In this document: positions 24,861 through 31,536 of the stretch, in pieces
Numbering within the stretch: position 1 is the first letter of the stretch
Layout: every line of letters starts with the position of its first letter
Assembly (NCBI GenBank): GCA_051859825.1
Contig: JBHYFA010000026.1
Span: 1 to 31,536 of the forward strand
Source: CSBr16-58 sp051859825
Lineage (GTDB): Bacteria; Bacteroidota; Bacteroidia; Flavobacteriales; Schleiferiaceae
Direction of reading: 5' to 3'
DNA length: 31,536 nt
Position numbers and translations under genes: made by a program
The notes under the pieces: model-generated
Seen by the model: the letters and a program-made list of their open reading frames with translations, nothing else
Databases searched by the model: none
What the model was told of the DNA's origin: nothing

Positions 24861-26216
24861 TTAAGATTTGGTTGTTAACACCCCTGATTTTAGCAAGTTG
24901 TAGATTTTCGATTTACCGATATCTAGCTTTTCCGCAACCAAGAGCACGTTTTGATCGTATTTATTTAAAAAATGACTGATGATTTCACTCTCATATTCCT
25001 TAAGCGTTTTTTCAACTTCAGAGTACACCTTGGTATCACCGAGTTCATAAAATGAAATATCATCAGGCTTAATCTCATTTCCATCAGTCATCACACAAGC
25101 TAAATCAATAATTGCCTTGAGCTCACGCACATTTCCAGGCCACGGATATTTGCGCAATTTGGTCTGTGCCTGATTGGAAATCTTCAAGACTTTTGACTTG
25201 TTGTTCTTAGCAAATTCCTCAACGAAAAACTTAGCCAAGAGTATAACGTCGTTATCACGCTTACGCAATGGGGGGAGATCAATGGGTAAACCAACTATCC
25301 TGAAAAACAAGTCTTCACGAAAATTCCCTTTCTTCACCTCCTCAGCCATATTCTTATGCGTGGCAGTAATCAAGCGAATATCAACTTTTATTGGCTGACT
25401 GCCTCCTACTCGTACGATTTCGCGCTCTTGGATAACGCGCAATAGCTTGGTCTGTAAATTTAAGTCAAGCTCACCAATCTCATCCAAAAACAGGGTGCCT
25501 CCGTGCGCTTCTTCAAACTTACCCTTTTTTAAACCCGTAGCACCGGTAAAGGCGCCTTTTTCGTGGCCAAACAATTCGCTTTCCGCCAAATCACTGGGAA
25601 TAGCGCCCATGTTTACCGCAATAAAAGGTTTTTTCTTGCGTAATCCATTGTAATGAATAGCCTTGGCGTAAACCTCTTTTCCCGTACCAGTTTCACCAGT
25701 AATAGAAACATTAATGGTGGTATCGATTGCCTTCTGCAACAGCTTAAAAGTAGATTTTATCGCCTCGCTGGTTCCAATTATGGTATTCTCAAAACTGTAT
25801 TTTTTTCCTAACTCGTCCTTTAAGGTTTCAACCTCACGCTTTAAGTGTAAGTTTTCCCTAATGTGGAGGATGGACTTCCATAAATTCTCTTTGGTGTTAT
25901 CATCCTTGATAATGTAATCGCGAGCACCGAGTTTAAGAAGATTTACCGCAATGGATATTTCTTCCTGACCACTAATTACGATTACCGGTAAGGACGCATT
26001 ATGCAGCAATATTTGTTTGAGAAGCTTATCTCCCGTAATATCCAGCAAACCAAAATCAATACTTACGATATCGGGTTGCAGATATAAATTCTTCATTAAA
26101 GCACTTCCACTTTCGAATAAATGCACATCGTAGTCGGGATTCAAGCTCAAATGATGCTTGAGAATCTGCCCATAAAAAGGGTCATCTTCTACTACAAATA
26201 TTTTTAAAACATCCAT
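24861..26216 (-). CDS. NtrC-family sigma-54-dependent response regulator
   Basis: 451-residue transcription activator. The receiver domain (1-120) has the acidic residues E10/D11, phosphoacceptor D54 and K104. The AAA+ domain (about 145-375) has Walker A GETGTGKE (174-181), the sigma-54-contact loop GAFTGA (221-226), Walker B GTLFLDEIGEL (240-250), the arginine-finger region REDLFFR (300-306) and PWPGNVREL. The C-terminus (about 405-445) is a Fis-type helix-turn-helix. With an intact GAFTGA it should open sigma-54 promoters from an upstream enhancer. It heads unit E with the FIST and hybrid kinase genes, and a TTCCA-N5-TGGAA palindrome 124 bp upstream suggests autoregulation. I infer that it controls all five palindrome-bearing units. 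Confidence 0.94.
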   Translation of the reverse strand: MDVLKIFVVEDDPFYGQILKHHLSLNPDYDVHLFESGSALMKNLYLQPDIVSIDFGLLDITGDKLLKQILLHNASLPVIVISGQEEISIAVNLLKLGARDYIIKDDNTKENLWKSILHIRENLHLKREVETLKDELGKKYSFENTIIGTSEAIKSTFKLLQKAIDTTINVSITGETGTGKEVYAKAIHYNGLRKKKPFIAVNMGAIPSDLAESELFGHEKGAFTGATGLKKGKFEEAHGGTLFLDEIGELDLNLQTKLLRVIQEREIVRVGGSQPIKVDIRLITATHKNMAEEVKKGNFREDLFFRIVGLPIDLPPLRKRDNDVILLAKFFVEEFAKNNKSKVLKISNQAQTKLRKYPWPGNVRELKAIIDLACVMTDGNEIKPDDISFYELGDTKVYSEVEKTLKEYESEIISHFLNKYDQNVLLVAEKLDIGKSKIYNLLKSGVLTTKS

Positions 26217-26332
26217 TATTCAAATGTATTAAATTACTTTTTGCAAATTAACCACTGGATTTTTTCTACAAACATAGGCTTTTCCTGTCAGGTGGTAAAT
26301 ATAAACGCAAGTTTGAAACATAACAATTTATC

Positions 26333-26347
26333 TTCCATAATTTGGAA
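26333..26347. promoter_or_regulatory. TTCCA-N5-TGGAA palindrome between the NtrC-type and DUF2071 genes
   Basis: Exact TTCCA-TAATT-TGGAA, centre 124 bp upstream of the regulator gene and 111 bp upstream of the divergent DUF2071 gene. No convincing sigma-54 element was found on either side, so the direction of action is open. The rest of the 234-bp gap shows nothing recognisable. Confidence 0.72.
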
Positions 26348-26450
26348 TAATTTTTTCAACTTTTATTATCAACATCGAATTTCACAACATAAAACCCCTA
26401 TTCAAAACTAATATTAAAATCACACGTTACCATTCTTTATTTCCGTAAAA

Positions 26451-27170
26451 ATGATGTATCAAAAAGCTTCCATACAAGAAATTTTATCCTCAACATCGCA
26501 TCGTCCATGGATGCTTCCTCGTAAAAAATGGAACTTTTATCAGGAATGGAATGAACCCGTATTTTTACACTGGGAAGTTGAGCCGGATATAATCAAAGGG
26601 ATGATTCCGAAAAACGTAGAATTAGACACGCTACACGGAAAAGCTTGGGTTTCACTGGTGCCATTTCAGATTTCAATAAAGCCTCGCTACCTTCCCTCTT
26701 TCCCTCCTATCTCATCCTTTAACGAAATCAATCTACGCACCTACGTGAAGCATGAGGGAAAAACGGGAGTGTATTTTTTGCAAATTGAAGGAGAAAAAGC
26801 TTTATCATGCTGGATTGCTCGACTGACTTCAGGACTGCCGTTTTTGCACTCAAAAATTAGGCGCAGTAAGTCGCGAATTATAGCGCAAAATGAAAAATTA
26901 GATAGCGCTTTAGAAATAGATTATCAACCACTTGAATTCATTGCCAACCCATCTTCTACCGACCTTTGGCTGAGTGAACGCTACGCCTTGTTCGTAGAAA
27001 GAAATCAAGAAATATTCACCTACGAAGTGCATCACCTACCCTGGAAACTGCATAAAGTTGATGTTCATGCGGGGAAAATATCTTATCCTAAATATGGAAA
27101 CATTCTACAAGGAGAACCACAAATAACGCATTACTCACCGGGAACGCAAGTTATAGCATTTCCGACATAA
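26451..27170 (+). CDS. DUF2071 / YqjF-family protein
   Basis: 239-residue soluble protein with the hallmarks of the DUF2071 (YqjF) family: an N-terminal HRPWMLPRKKW segment, a WEVEPDIIKGMIPKNVELDTLHGKAWVSLVPF block at about 41-72, and NEINLRTYVKHEGKTGVYFL at about 90-109. The biochemical function of the family is not established. It is the only intact plus-strand gene in the window, divergent from the NtrC-type regulator and sharing its intergenic palindrome, so co-regulation is possible but unproven. ATG codons at 26451 and 26454 are adjacent alternatives. A convergent hairpin terminator follows. Confidence 0.85.
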   Translation: MMYQKASIQEILSSTSHRPWMLPRKKWNFYQEWNEPVFLHWEVEPDIIKGMIPKNVELDTLHGKAWVSLVPFQISIKPRYLPSFPPISSFNEINLRTYVKHEGKTGVYFLQIEGEKALSCWIARLTSGLPFLHSKIRRSKSRIIAQNEKLDSALEIDYQPLEFIANPSSTDLWLSERYALFVERNQEIFTYEVHHLPWKLHKVDVHAGKISYPKYGNILQGEPQITHYSPGTQVIAFPT

Positions 27171-27191
27171 ACTGAGCTCGCATAAAAAAAG

Positions 27192-27221
27192 TTGCGGAGA
27201 TGAAATAATCCATCTCCGCAA
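27192..27221. terminator. Convergent hairpin terminator
   Basis: The arms TTGCGGAGATG (27192-27202) and CATCTCCGCAA (27211-27221) pair over 11 bp with an 8-nt loop. On the minus strand the stem is followed closely by a run of seven T, so it is a good intrinsic terminator for the ECF sigma operon. It also lies 22 bp after the DUF2071 stop. Confidence 0.88.
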
Positions 27222-27246
27222 AAGATAATCAAACCTAATCAATCAA

Positions 27247-28653
27247 CTAAAAAAGAAGAAAATTCAGCGTATAACTCACCATTGTAAACGAGTCACCTAA
27301 ACCATCGCGTAATACACTGCTACGATCAACCGAAAAACGATTCTGAATATTTCTGTCGTTGTAAAAACTCAAGTAGAAACCGTATCGAAATGGCTCCTGA
27401 TTGAAATGCCCTTGGGTTCGCTCTTTCACGGTAGTAAATGTGTCACCATAGCGAATACGGGTGGAACTGCGTAAATGATACCCACCATAAGCTCCTAATT
27501 CTAAACGTTTAAAAAAGACATCTTTTCCAAAATCAAAACCAAATCCCAACTGAAGCATGGTATGATTCATTCCCCATGAAGACCGTTGTAAATCGTCGCC
27601 AAACTCCACCTGCTCGGTACCGTCTTGCGTCCATTCAAAGAATGTATTGTTTTTTTGACGAAAACGTACAAAGTCAAAACGCGCTTCTAAGGGGATGTAA
27701 AACCACTTCACTGGTGCATACTCCAAACGAACTCCGAAGTTGAAATTCCAATTAAAAAAATAGTTATCATCAGCATTGTAAAAACCCGATAAATCTGTTT
27801 TCGTAAACTGTGATAAACCAACTCCCATGATTGGCATAGAAACGACCTTTTTACGGTTTTCCTTATCAAAGCCAGAACCTAAAGTAAACTCAAAAGTAGT
27901 TTTGTTCGTATCCGAGCCTCTTCTCGAAAGTTCATGAATCGGGATATCTTCGCCTGAATCACTTTTGAAAACCATCTGCTCGGTGGATCCGTCTTCATAT
28001 ACTACATGCATCTTACTCTCAATTTCTAAGCTAAATGACCCCAACTCCTTAGCCATTCGCTTTTCTGCATCTTTCATTACTTTATAAGCCTCCTCTAAGC
28101 TTCCGTTTATCGTTGCGTCAAAAACTCTTGAACCGAACATTCCTTCGGCCGAAACTCGTAAACGAATACGACTTGGAGGAGAATTTCCAATTGCATTTAT
28201 ACTAGCTGACGCGCCATTGGGTTCGGTTCTTTCCCCAAATATCCGACCCACTACTATACCGCCAATGTACACGTCCCTTTTGCTTGATGCTTTACCTGAT
28301 ACGTATGAGGCCTTCATTGTTTGAATGCGCTCGGCTATTTCCTCCGCAAAAGCCGTGTCGCGCTCTAAACTCAAATCTTTAAGACGAAACCCATTTTCCA
28401 TAACCTTGCTGTAGAAAACAACAACATGCTTTTCACCTTCAAGCGACTCCCCCTGCGCCAGCATACGCATTTCGGTCTTGGCAGAAGCCTTAATTTCATC
28501 GAGAATTTCTTCGGCTTGCACTTCCGATAAAACCTCCTGCTCCACCAATTCGTAGGTCAAGCGTATTTGATCTTTGTAAAAATCTGATACATTTTGGGCA
28601 TAACTCACCCCTAGGACCATCATGGCCCCTACGAAAGAAAACACTGTTTTCAT
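27247..28653 (-). CDS. Predicted outer-membrane beta-barrel protein of an ECF sigma operon
   Basis: 468 residues with a Sec signal peptide (MKTVFSFVGAMMVLGVSYAQ). Residues about 20-240 are a soluble region of mixed charge that I do not recognise. The C-terminal half (about 250-468) has alternating aromatic strands (for example YFFNWNFNFGVRLEYAPV and LQLGFGFDFG) and ends in a strand with terminal Phe (YTLNFLLF), as expected of an outer-membrane barrel. It is last in an operon behind an ECF sigma factor and a membrane-anchored protein, 24 bp after the latter, so it may be the surface or periplasmic end of an envelope-stress circuit. No family name can be given. Confidence 0.75.
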   Translation of the reverse strand: MKTVFSFVGAMMVLGVSYAQNVSDFYKDQIRLTYELVEQEVLSEVQAEEILDEIKASAKTEMRMLAQGESLEGEKHVVVFYSKVMENGFRLKDLSLERDTAFAEEIAERIQTMKASYVSGKASSKRDVYIGGIVVGRIFGERTEPNGASASINAIGNSPPSRIRLRVSAEGMFGSRVFDATINGSLEEAYKVMKDAEKRMAKELGSFSLEIESKMHVVYEDGSTEQMVFKSDSGEDIPIHELSRRGSDTNKTTFEFTLGSGFDKENRKKVVSMPIMGVGLSQFTKTDLSGFYNADDNYFFNWNFNFGVRLEYAPVKWFYIPLEARFDFVRFRQKNNTFFEWTQDGTEQVEFGDDLQRSSWGMNHTMLQLGFGFDFGKDVFFKRLELGAYGGYHLRSSTRIRYGDTFTTVKERTQGHFNQEPFRYGFYLSFYNDRNIQNRFSVDRSSVLRDGLGDSFTMVSYTLNFLLF

Positions 28654-28677
28654 GATAAAAAATTGATTGTTAGTAAA

Positions 28678-29403
28678 TTATTCTTCGGAGACTTCCTTAT
28701 TAGACTCTTTGACAAAAACCCGATTTATGATAGGAATATCGGATAATTCTATTTGCCGCAAATTATCCCATTGGAAAACCCTCCCCACATCGGGAATGCG
28801 GTTGTTGCGCTGATATTGCTGAACGATGTAATCTCTTTCAAAAAAGGAGTCTTCTATACGGGTTTGCAATTCGAGCTGAGAAGACAACTCTTCACTGACT
28901 ACCGCTAGATAGTCATCAAGCACGGCTAGCGAACTATATTTGGCTTGCCGGAGGGAAATAACTCGCTCCATCTTTACCAATTCATCGATATCCGCCTGCA
29001 TACGCTCTTCCAAATTCCCGCGAGAGGAAATGCTTTCTTCTATTTGCTTGGGAGCATCAAAAGCAAGGTTGGAACTTTTATACTCTTTTTCAGCAGGAAT
29101 TTGAATAATTTCTCTTTCTTCCTCGACATCTTCAATAGACTCAACCTCAATAGGTGAAACAACGGGTGTTTCTGTACCCAGAGGAATTTCTACCTCAGTC
29201 TCGGGCTCATTAAAGACAAACGGCAAAGCCAAAAGCACGAGAAGACAAGCCGCTGCGATGCTCCACCACCAAGCCACTCGCTTTTCCGGTTTTTCTTCCA
29301 GCTGGGCAGCGATAGCATCAAACCCTCCCGGAGGCGGTGGCACCTCGTATTCGCTCAGACGAGAGCGAAAGAATTTGTCGATGTTGTTATTATCCTGATT
29401 CAT
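28678..29403 (-). CDS. Single-pass membrane protein, putative anti-sigma factor
   Basis: 241-residue protein with a short hydrophilic N-terminus (about 1-43, with a proline-rich PPPPGGF stretch), one membrane helix (about 44-64, WWWSIAAACLLVLLALPFVF), and an acidic, coiled-coil-like extracytoplasmic part. The topology and the location 30 bp after an ECF sigma gene are those of anti-sigma or sigma-regulating proteins. No zinc-binding HxxxCxxC anti-sigma motif is present, so the role is inferred from position and topology only. The gene is followed by the barrel protein and probably shares its transcript. Confidence 0.72.
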   Translation of the reverse strand: MNQDNNNIDKFFRSRLSEYEVPPPPGGFDAIAAQLEEKPEKRVAWWWSIAAACLLVLLALPFVFNEPETEVEIPLGTETPVVSPIEVESIEDVEEEREIIQIPAEKEYKSSNLAFDAPKQIEESISSRGNLEERMQADIDELVKMERVISLRQAKYSSLAVLDDYLAVVSEELSSQLELQTRIEDSFFERDYIVQQYQRNNRIPDVGRVFQWDNLRQIELSDIPIINRVFVKESNKEVSEE

Positions 29404-29433
29404 ACAATCTTTTATTTTTTAGCGAATAAAAAT

Positions 29434-29955
29434 TCAACTGTTAAAAACGCGTTCTTCTACCCCCTTACGCAAAATTTCCCGGGCACGAGCGAGCTGACTC
29501 TTACTTGTTCCCTCGGAAATATTGAGCATATTGGCTATTTCTTTATGCCCGTAACCTTCAATGGCGTATAGGTTGAAAACAGTGCGGTATCCTACCGGCA
29601 ATTCGGCAACCAATTGGAGGAGCTGCTCCACATCAGAGTCGTCAACATAGGCAGCGGCCTGCTCAAACATTTGCTCTTCCATTTCCTGAAAAAAAATGTT
29701 TTTCTTGCGCAACATCATCAAGCATTCATTCACCGCAATGCGCGTCATCCACGTGGTGAGTTTGCTATCACCACGAAAATGCACTAGATTTTCAAAAACT
29801 TTAATCCAAGCATTGGAATGCGCTTCTTCGGCGTCTTCCCGACCAAGATATCGCAAACAAATGGCAAACAAACGCCCGGCATAGCGCTCATACATCTGCC
29901 GTTGAGCTAGGCGATTTCCTTTTGCACATTGTTCTAAAAGTATCTGATCTGTCAT
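29434..29955 (-). CDS. ECF-type RNA polymerase sigma factor
   Basis: 173 residues, typical for extracytoplasmic-function sigma factors. Region 2 (about 22-90) contains YAGRLFAICLRYLGREDAEEAHSNAWIKVF, and region 4 (about 115-165) contains LPVGYRTVFNLYAIEGYGHKEIANMLNISEGTSKSQLARARE, the helix-turn-helix that reads the -35 region. It heads a three-gene operon with a putative membrane anti-sigma protein and an outer-membrane barrel. A TACCTTTG sequence just upstream (minus strand, 29973-29980) matches the Bacteroidota -7 pattern TAnnTTTG, but no good -33 box is at the right distance. Confidence 0.93.
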   Translation of the reverse strand: MTDQILLEQCAKGNRLAQRQMYERYAGRLFAICLRYLGREDAEEAHSNAWIKVFENLVHFRGDSKLTTWMTRIAVNECLMMLRKKNIFFQEMEEQMFEQAAAYVDDSDVEQLLQLVAELPVGYRTVFNLYAIEGYGHKEIANMLNISEGTSKSQLARAREILRKGVEERVFNS

Positions 29956-29972
29956 GGTTTTTGAATACCTTA

Positions 29973-29980
29973 CAAAGGTA
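29973..29980 (-). promoter_or_regulatory. Possible Bacteroidota -7 element of the ECF sigma operon
   Basis: TACCTTTG on the minus strand fits TAnnTTTG and would place the start about 10 bp before the ATG at 29955. No convincing TTTG -33 element is seen, so this is weak. Confidence 0.25.
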
Positions 29981-30097
29981 TAGATGCAAATAATCGGCTA
30001 ATGGTTGCACAAAGTATTTTTTTTGAAAATATCTTTGCTACTTTAGCAGAAATATTCAGTAAATCTGATTTTAACATCCAACCCTTACCTATATCCA

Positions 30098-31400
30098 ATG
30101 GCCAATACCTTATTTTTTGATGAAGAGGAAAAAAAGTTGTAGAAGAGGAAATCTTAGTCATATTACAAGATCAGATTGATCACTCTTACTCCATAAATGA
30201 AATATCTGACCGCATTGTTGAAGGAAGTAATGTCCTCCTATTCGCCTCGGGTGAGAAAATCAAAGATCTGCTCCCAATATTTGCGGAGAAAAATTGCGTC
30301 TTAGCTATCCTTCCTCACCCAAAAAGCGAAGATCTATGCATGGGTTGGGGGGTAGATTACAAATTAGACAAGGCCATCACCCATATATTGAGCGAACCTG
30401 AACCGGTGGAAGTTGACGTATTATATTGCAACGACAGACCGGTATTCAACAATGTGATTATCGGTGAAGCCTTCCAATTGGTAACTTCGAAAAATGGCGT
30501 AAAAACGGGCTTTTTCTCAAAAATGCGAGAATTGTTCAAACGCTTTTCGCGGATAAAACCTTTTGCCATAAAAGCGCAATTCAAAGGTGACAAAGAGTTA
30601 AGCACCGCAGTTACGGGTGTGGTGATTGTTCAACACGGAAAAAGCACCTTATTATCCCGACTCATGCTACAAAGTTCGTTTGTAAACGACGGAATGCTCC
30701 ACGCCATTTTTGTTAGTCCAAGAAGCGTAAGTGGTCTGATGCTCTTTGCTATTCGTTCTTGGTGGGAAGAGAAAAAACTACCCCCTTACGCCGGACACGT
30801 AAAGACCAATAAAATTACGCTCACCTGTGAGGAGGCGTTTGAGTTATCAGAAGATGGAAACTCGTTATCTGCCAAATCTTTGGATTTAGAAATAAAGAGG
30901 AAGTAGCCAAAACCCTTGCCGGTGTAGCGATTGCGGTAGCGCTTGTGCCTCCACTTGCCGTTGCCGGTATTGGTTTAGGCTGGTTGAATGCCTCGGTGTT
31001 TTTTGGCGCCAGTTTACTCCTGCTCACCAATTTAGCCGGTATGGTACTCGCCGGTGCTATCACCTTTTTATTTTTGGGTTTTAGTCCGTTTCGTTTAGCC
31101 AAACAAGGACTCATCATCGCCTCAATCAGCGTTTTACTCCTTAGTTTACCCCTTGGCTTTGGTTTTTACCGCATGGTCTACGAAGACAACATCATCGAGG
31201 CTATCCATTCCTACGAATTTAAAGAAAACGTAATGCTCAAAGACATTAGCGTTACCCAATTCAACCCGCTCACCATTTCCGTACGGATCATTACCGACCA
31301 CGATTTAGGCACCGACGAAATTGACGAAATCAAGCAATCACTAGAAAATCGTCTGGGAAAAAAAATTGTACTCGAAGTCAGCGTAATTATTAAGCGCTAA
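30098..31400 (+). pseudogene. Broken DUF389 (TIGR00341/TIGR00271-like) membrane protein gene
   Basis: Pieces of one protein lie in three frames. The first starts at ATG 30098 (MANTLFFDEEE) and hits TAG at 30140. Adding one A to the run of seven A (30129-30135) would continue into the frame from 30136 to 30906 (VVEEEILVILQDQ...), a soluble region resembling the N-terminal domain of long DUF389 proteins. That frame ends at TAG 30904-30906 (LEIKRK-stop). The third frame, open around 30891-31400, resumes with NKEEVAKTLAGVAIAVALVPPL and the remaining DUF389 helices to a natural stop. Compared with what I remember of the family, roughly 150-200 residues, including the first membrane helices, are missing at the junction near 30890-30903. 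It could be a true pseudogene or an assembly collapse plus a homopolymer error. Confidence 0.8.
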
Positions 31401-31536
31401 CTCTCAACTCCCACCCATAACTCATCACTCAACCCTCATTACTCATTACTCATAACCCATCACCCATCGCTAAATACACCAATCGTTTCCGTTCCTTGCT
31501 TCCGTTTCCAATTTCATAAAAGACGCACAACCGTGC
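31401..31536. other. Non-coding tail with short CTCAT/CCCAT repeats
   Basis: After the DUF389 stop the sequence becomes C/A-rich, with degenerate tandem units around 31411-31470 (ACTCAT, CATTACTCATTACTCATAACCCATCACCCATC). No gene, hairpin or promoter is evident before the window ends. Confidence 0.5.

Noticed and set aside
26269..26286. AGGAAAAGCCTATGTT on the minus strand as a sigma-54 promoter for the activator operon
   Set aside because: It has only the GG of the -24 and a poor -12, and is 55.5 nt from the palindrome. Too weak to annotate.
29970..30161. 63-codon minus-strand open frame upstream of the ECF sigma gene
   Set aside because: No family resemblance, and it lies antisense over the start of the DUF389 gene and the ECF upstream region. 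Treated as a chance frame.

Overview
The window looks like a chromosomal segment of a marine-type member of the Bacteroidota, probably the Flavobacteriia. The supporting signs are a large surface protein with a type IX secretion (T9SS) C-terminal sorting tail, FG-GAP/ASPIC-UnbV repeats, Bacteroidota-style exopolysaccharide genes, and an ECF sigma/anti-sigma-like/outer-membrane trio. No tRNA, rRNA, CRISPR array, IS element or integrase was seen. Nearly everything from 98 to 29955 is on the minus strand; only a DUF2071 gene and a broken DUF389 gene at the right end are on the plus strand.

Layout. (A) 98-2406: a DUF1972-type glycosyltransferase followed by a WecA/MraY-like initiating phosphoglycosyltransferase. 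(B) 2510-7907: a three-domain kinase/nucleotidyltransferase/dTMP-kinase-like protein, a hexapeptide acyltransferase and two GT4 glycosyltransferases, all overlapping or a few bases apart. (C) 8039-15150: a stand-alone receiver protein, Wza-like export lipoprotein, Wzc-like co-polymerase, Wzx-like flippase, a GT4 glycosyltransferase and a Wzy-like polymerase/ligase. (D) 15361-19975: a very large T9SS-exported repeat protein, split in two by an apparent one-base frameshift. (E) 20147-26216: a three-gene signalling operon, an NtrC-family sigma-54 activator, a FIST-domain protein and a 1213-residue hybrid histidine kinase with a C-terminal Hpt domain. Then come a DUF2071 gene (26451-27170), an ECF sigma operon (27247-29955) and a decayed DUF389 membrane protein gene (30098-31400).

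Main observation. The perfect 15-bp palindrome TTCCA-N5-TGGAA stands 102-124 bp (centre to start codon) upstream of the first gene of all five transcription units A-E. Equal base frequencies predict about 0.03 such palindromes in a window this size. At units B and D a sigma-54-type -24/-12 element (GG-N10-GC) lies exactly 63.5 nt downstream of the palindrome centre; at unit A a TGGCAC -24 element lies at 62.5 nt but its -12 box is poor. Because unit E encodes a complete GAFTGA-containing sigma-54 activator, I infer that the palindrome is that activator's enhancer site. The inferred circuit is: ligand/FIST/hybrid kinase/Hpt -> NtrC-type regulator (autoregulated) -> sigma-54 promoters -> Wzx/Wzy-type exopolysaccharide synthesis and export, plus a giant T9SS surface protein. 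The stand-alone receiver heading the wza operon closely resembles the activator's own receiver domain and may share its phosphodonor.

Other points of interest are a degenerate Wzc kinase domain, the unusual three-domain protein, a 42-nt repeat directly after two stop codons and upstream of two hairpin terminators, a 12-bp perfect inverted repeat in the leader of unit A, and two homopolymer-associated frameshifts that could be real or sequencing errors.
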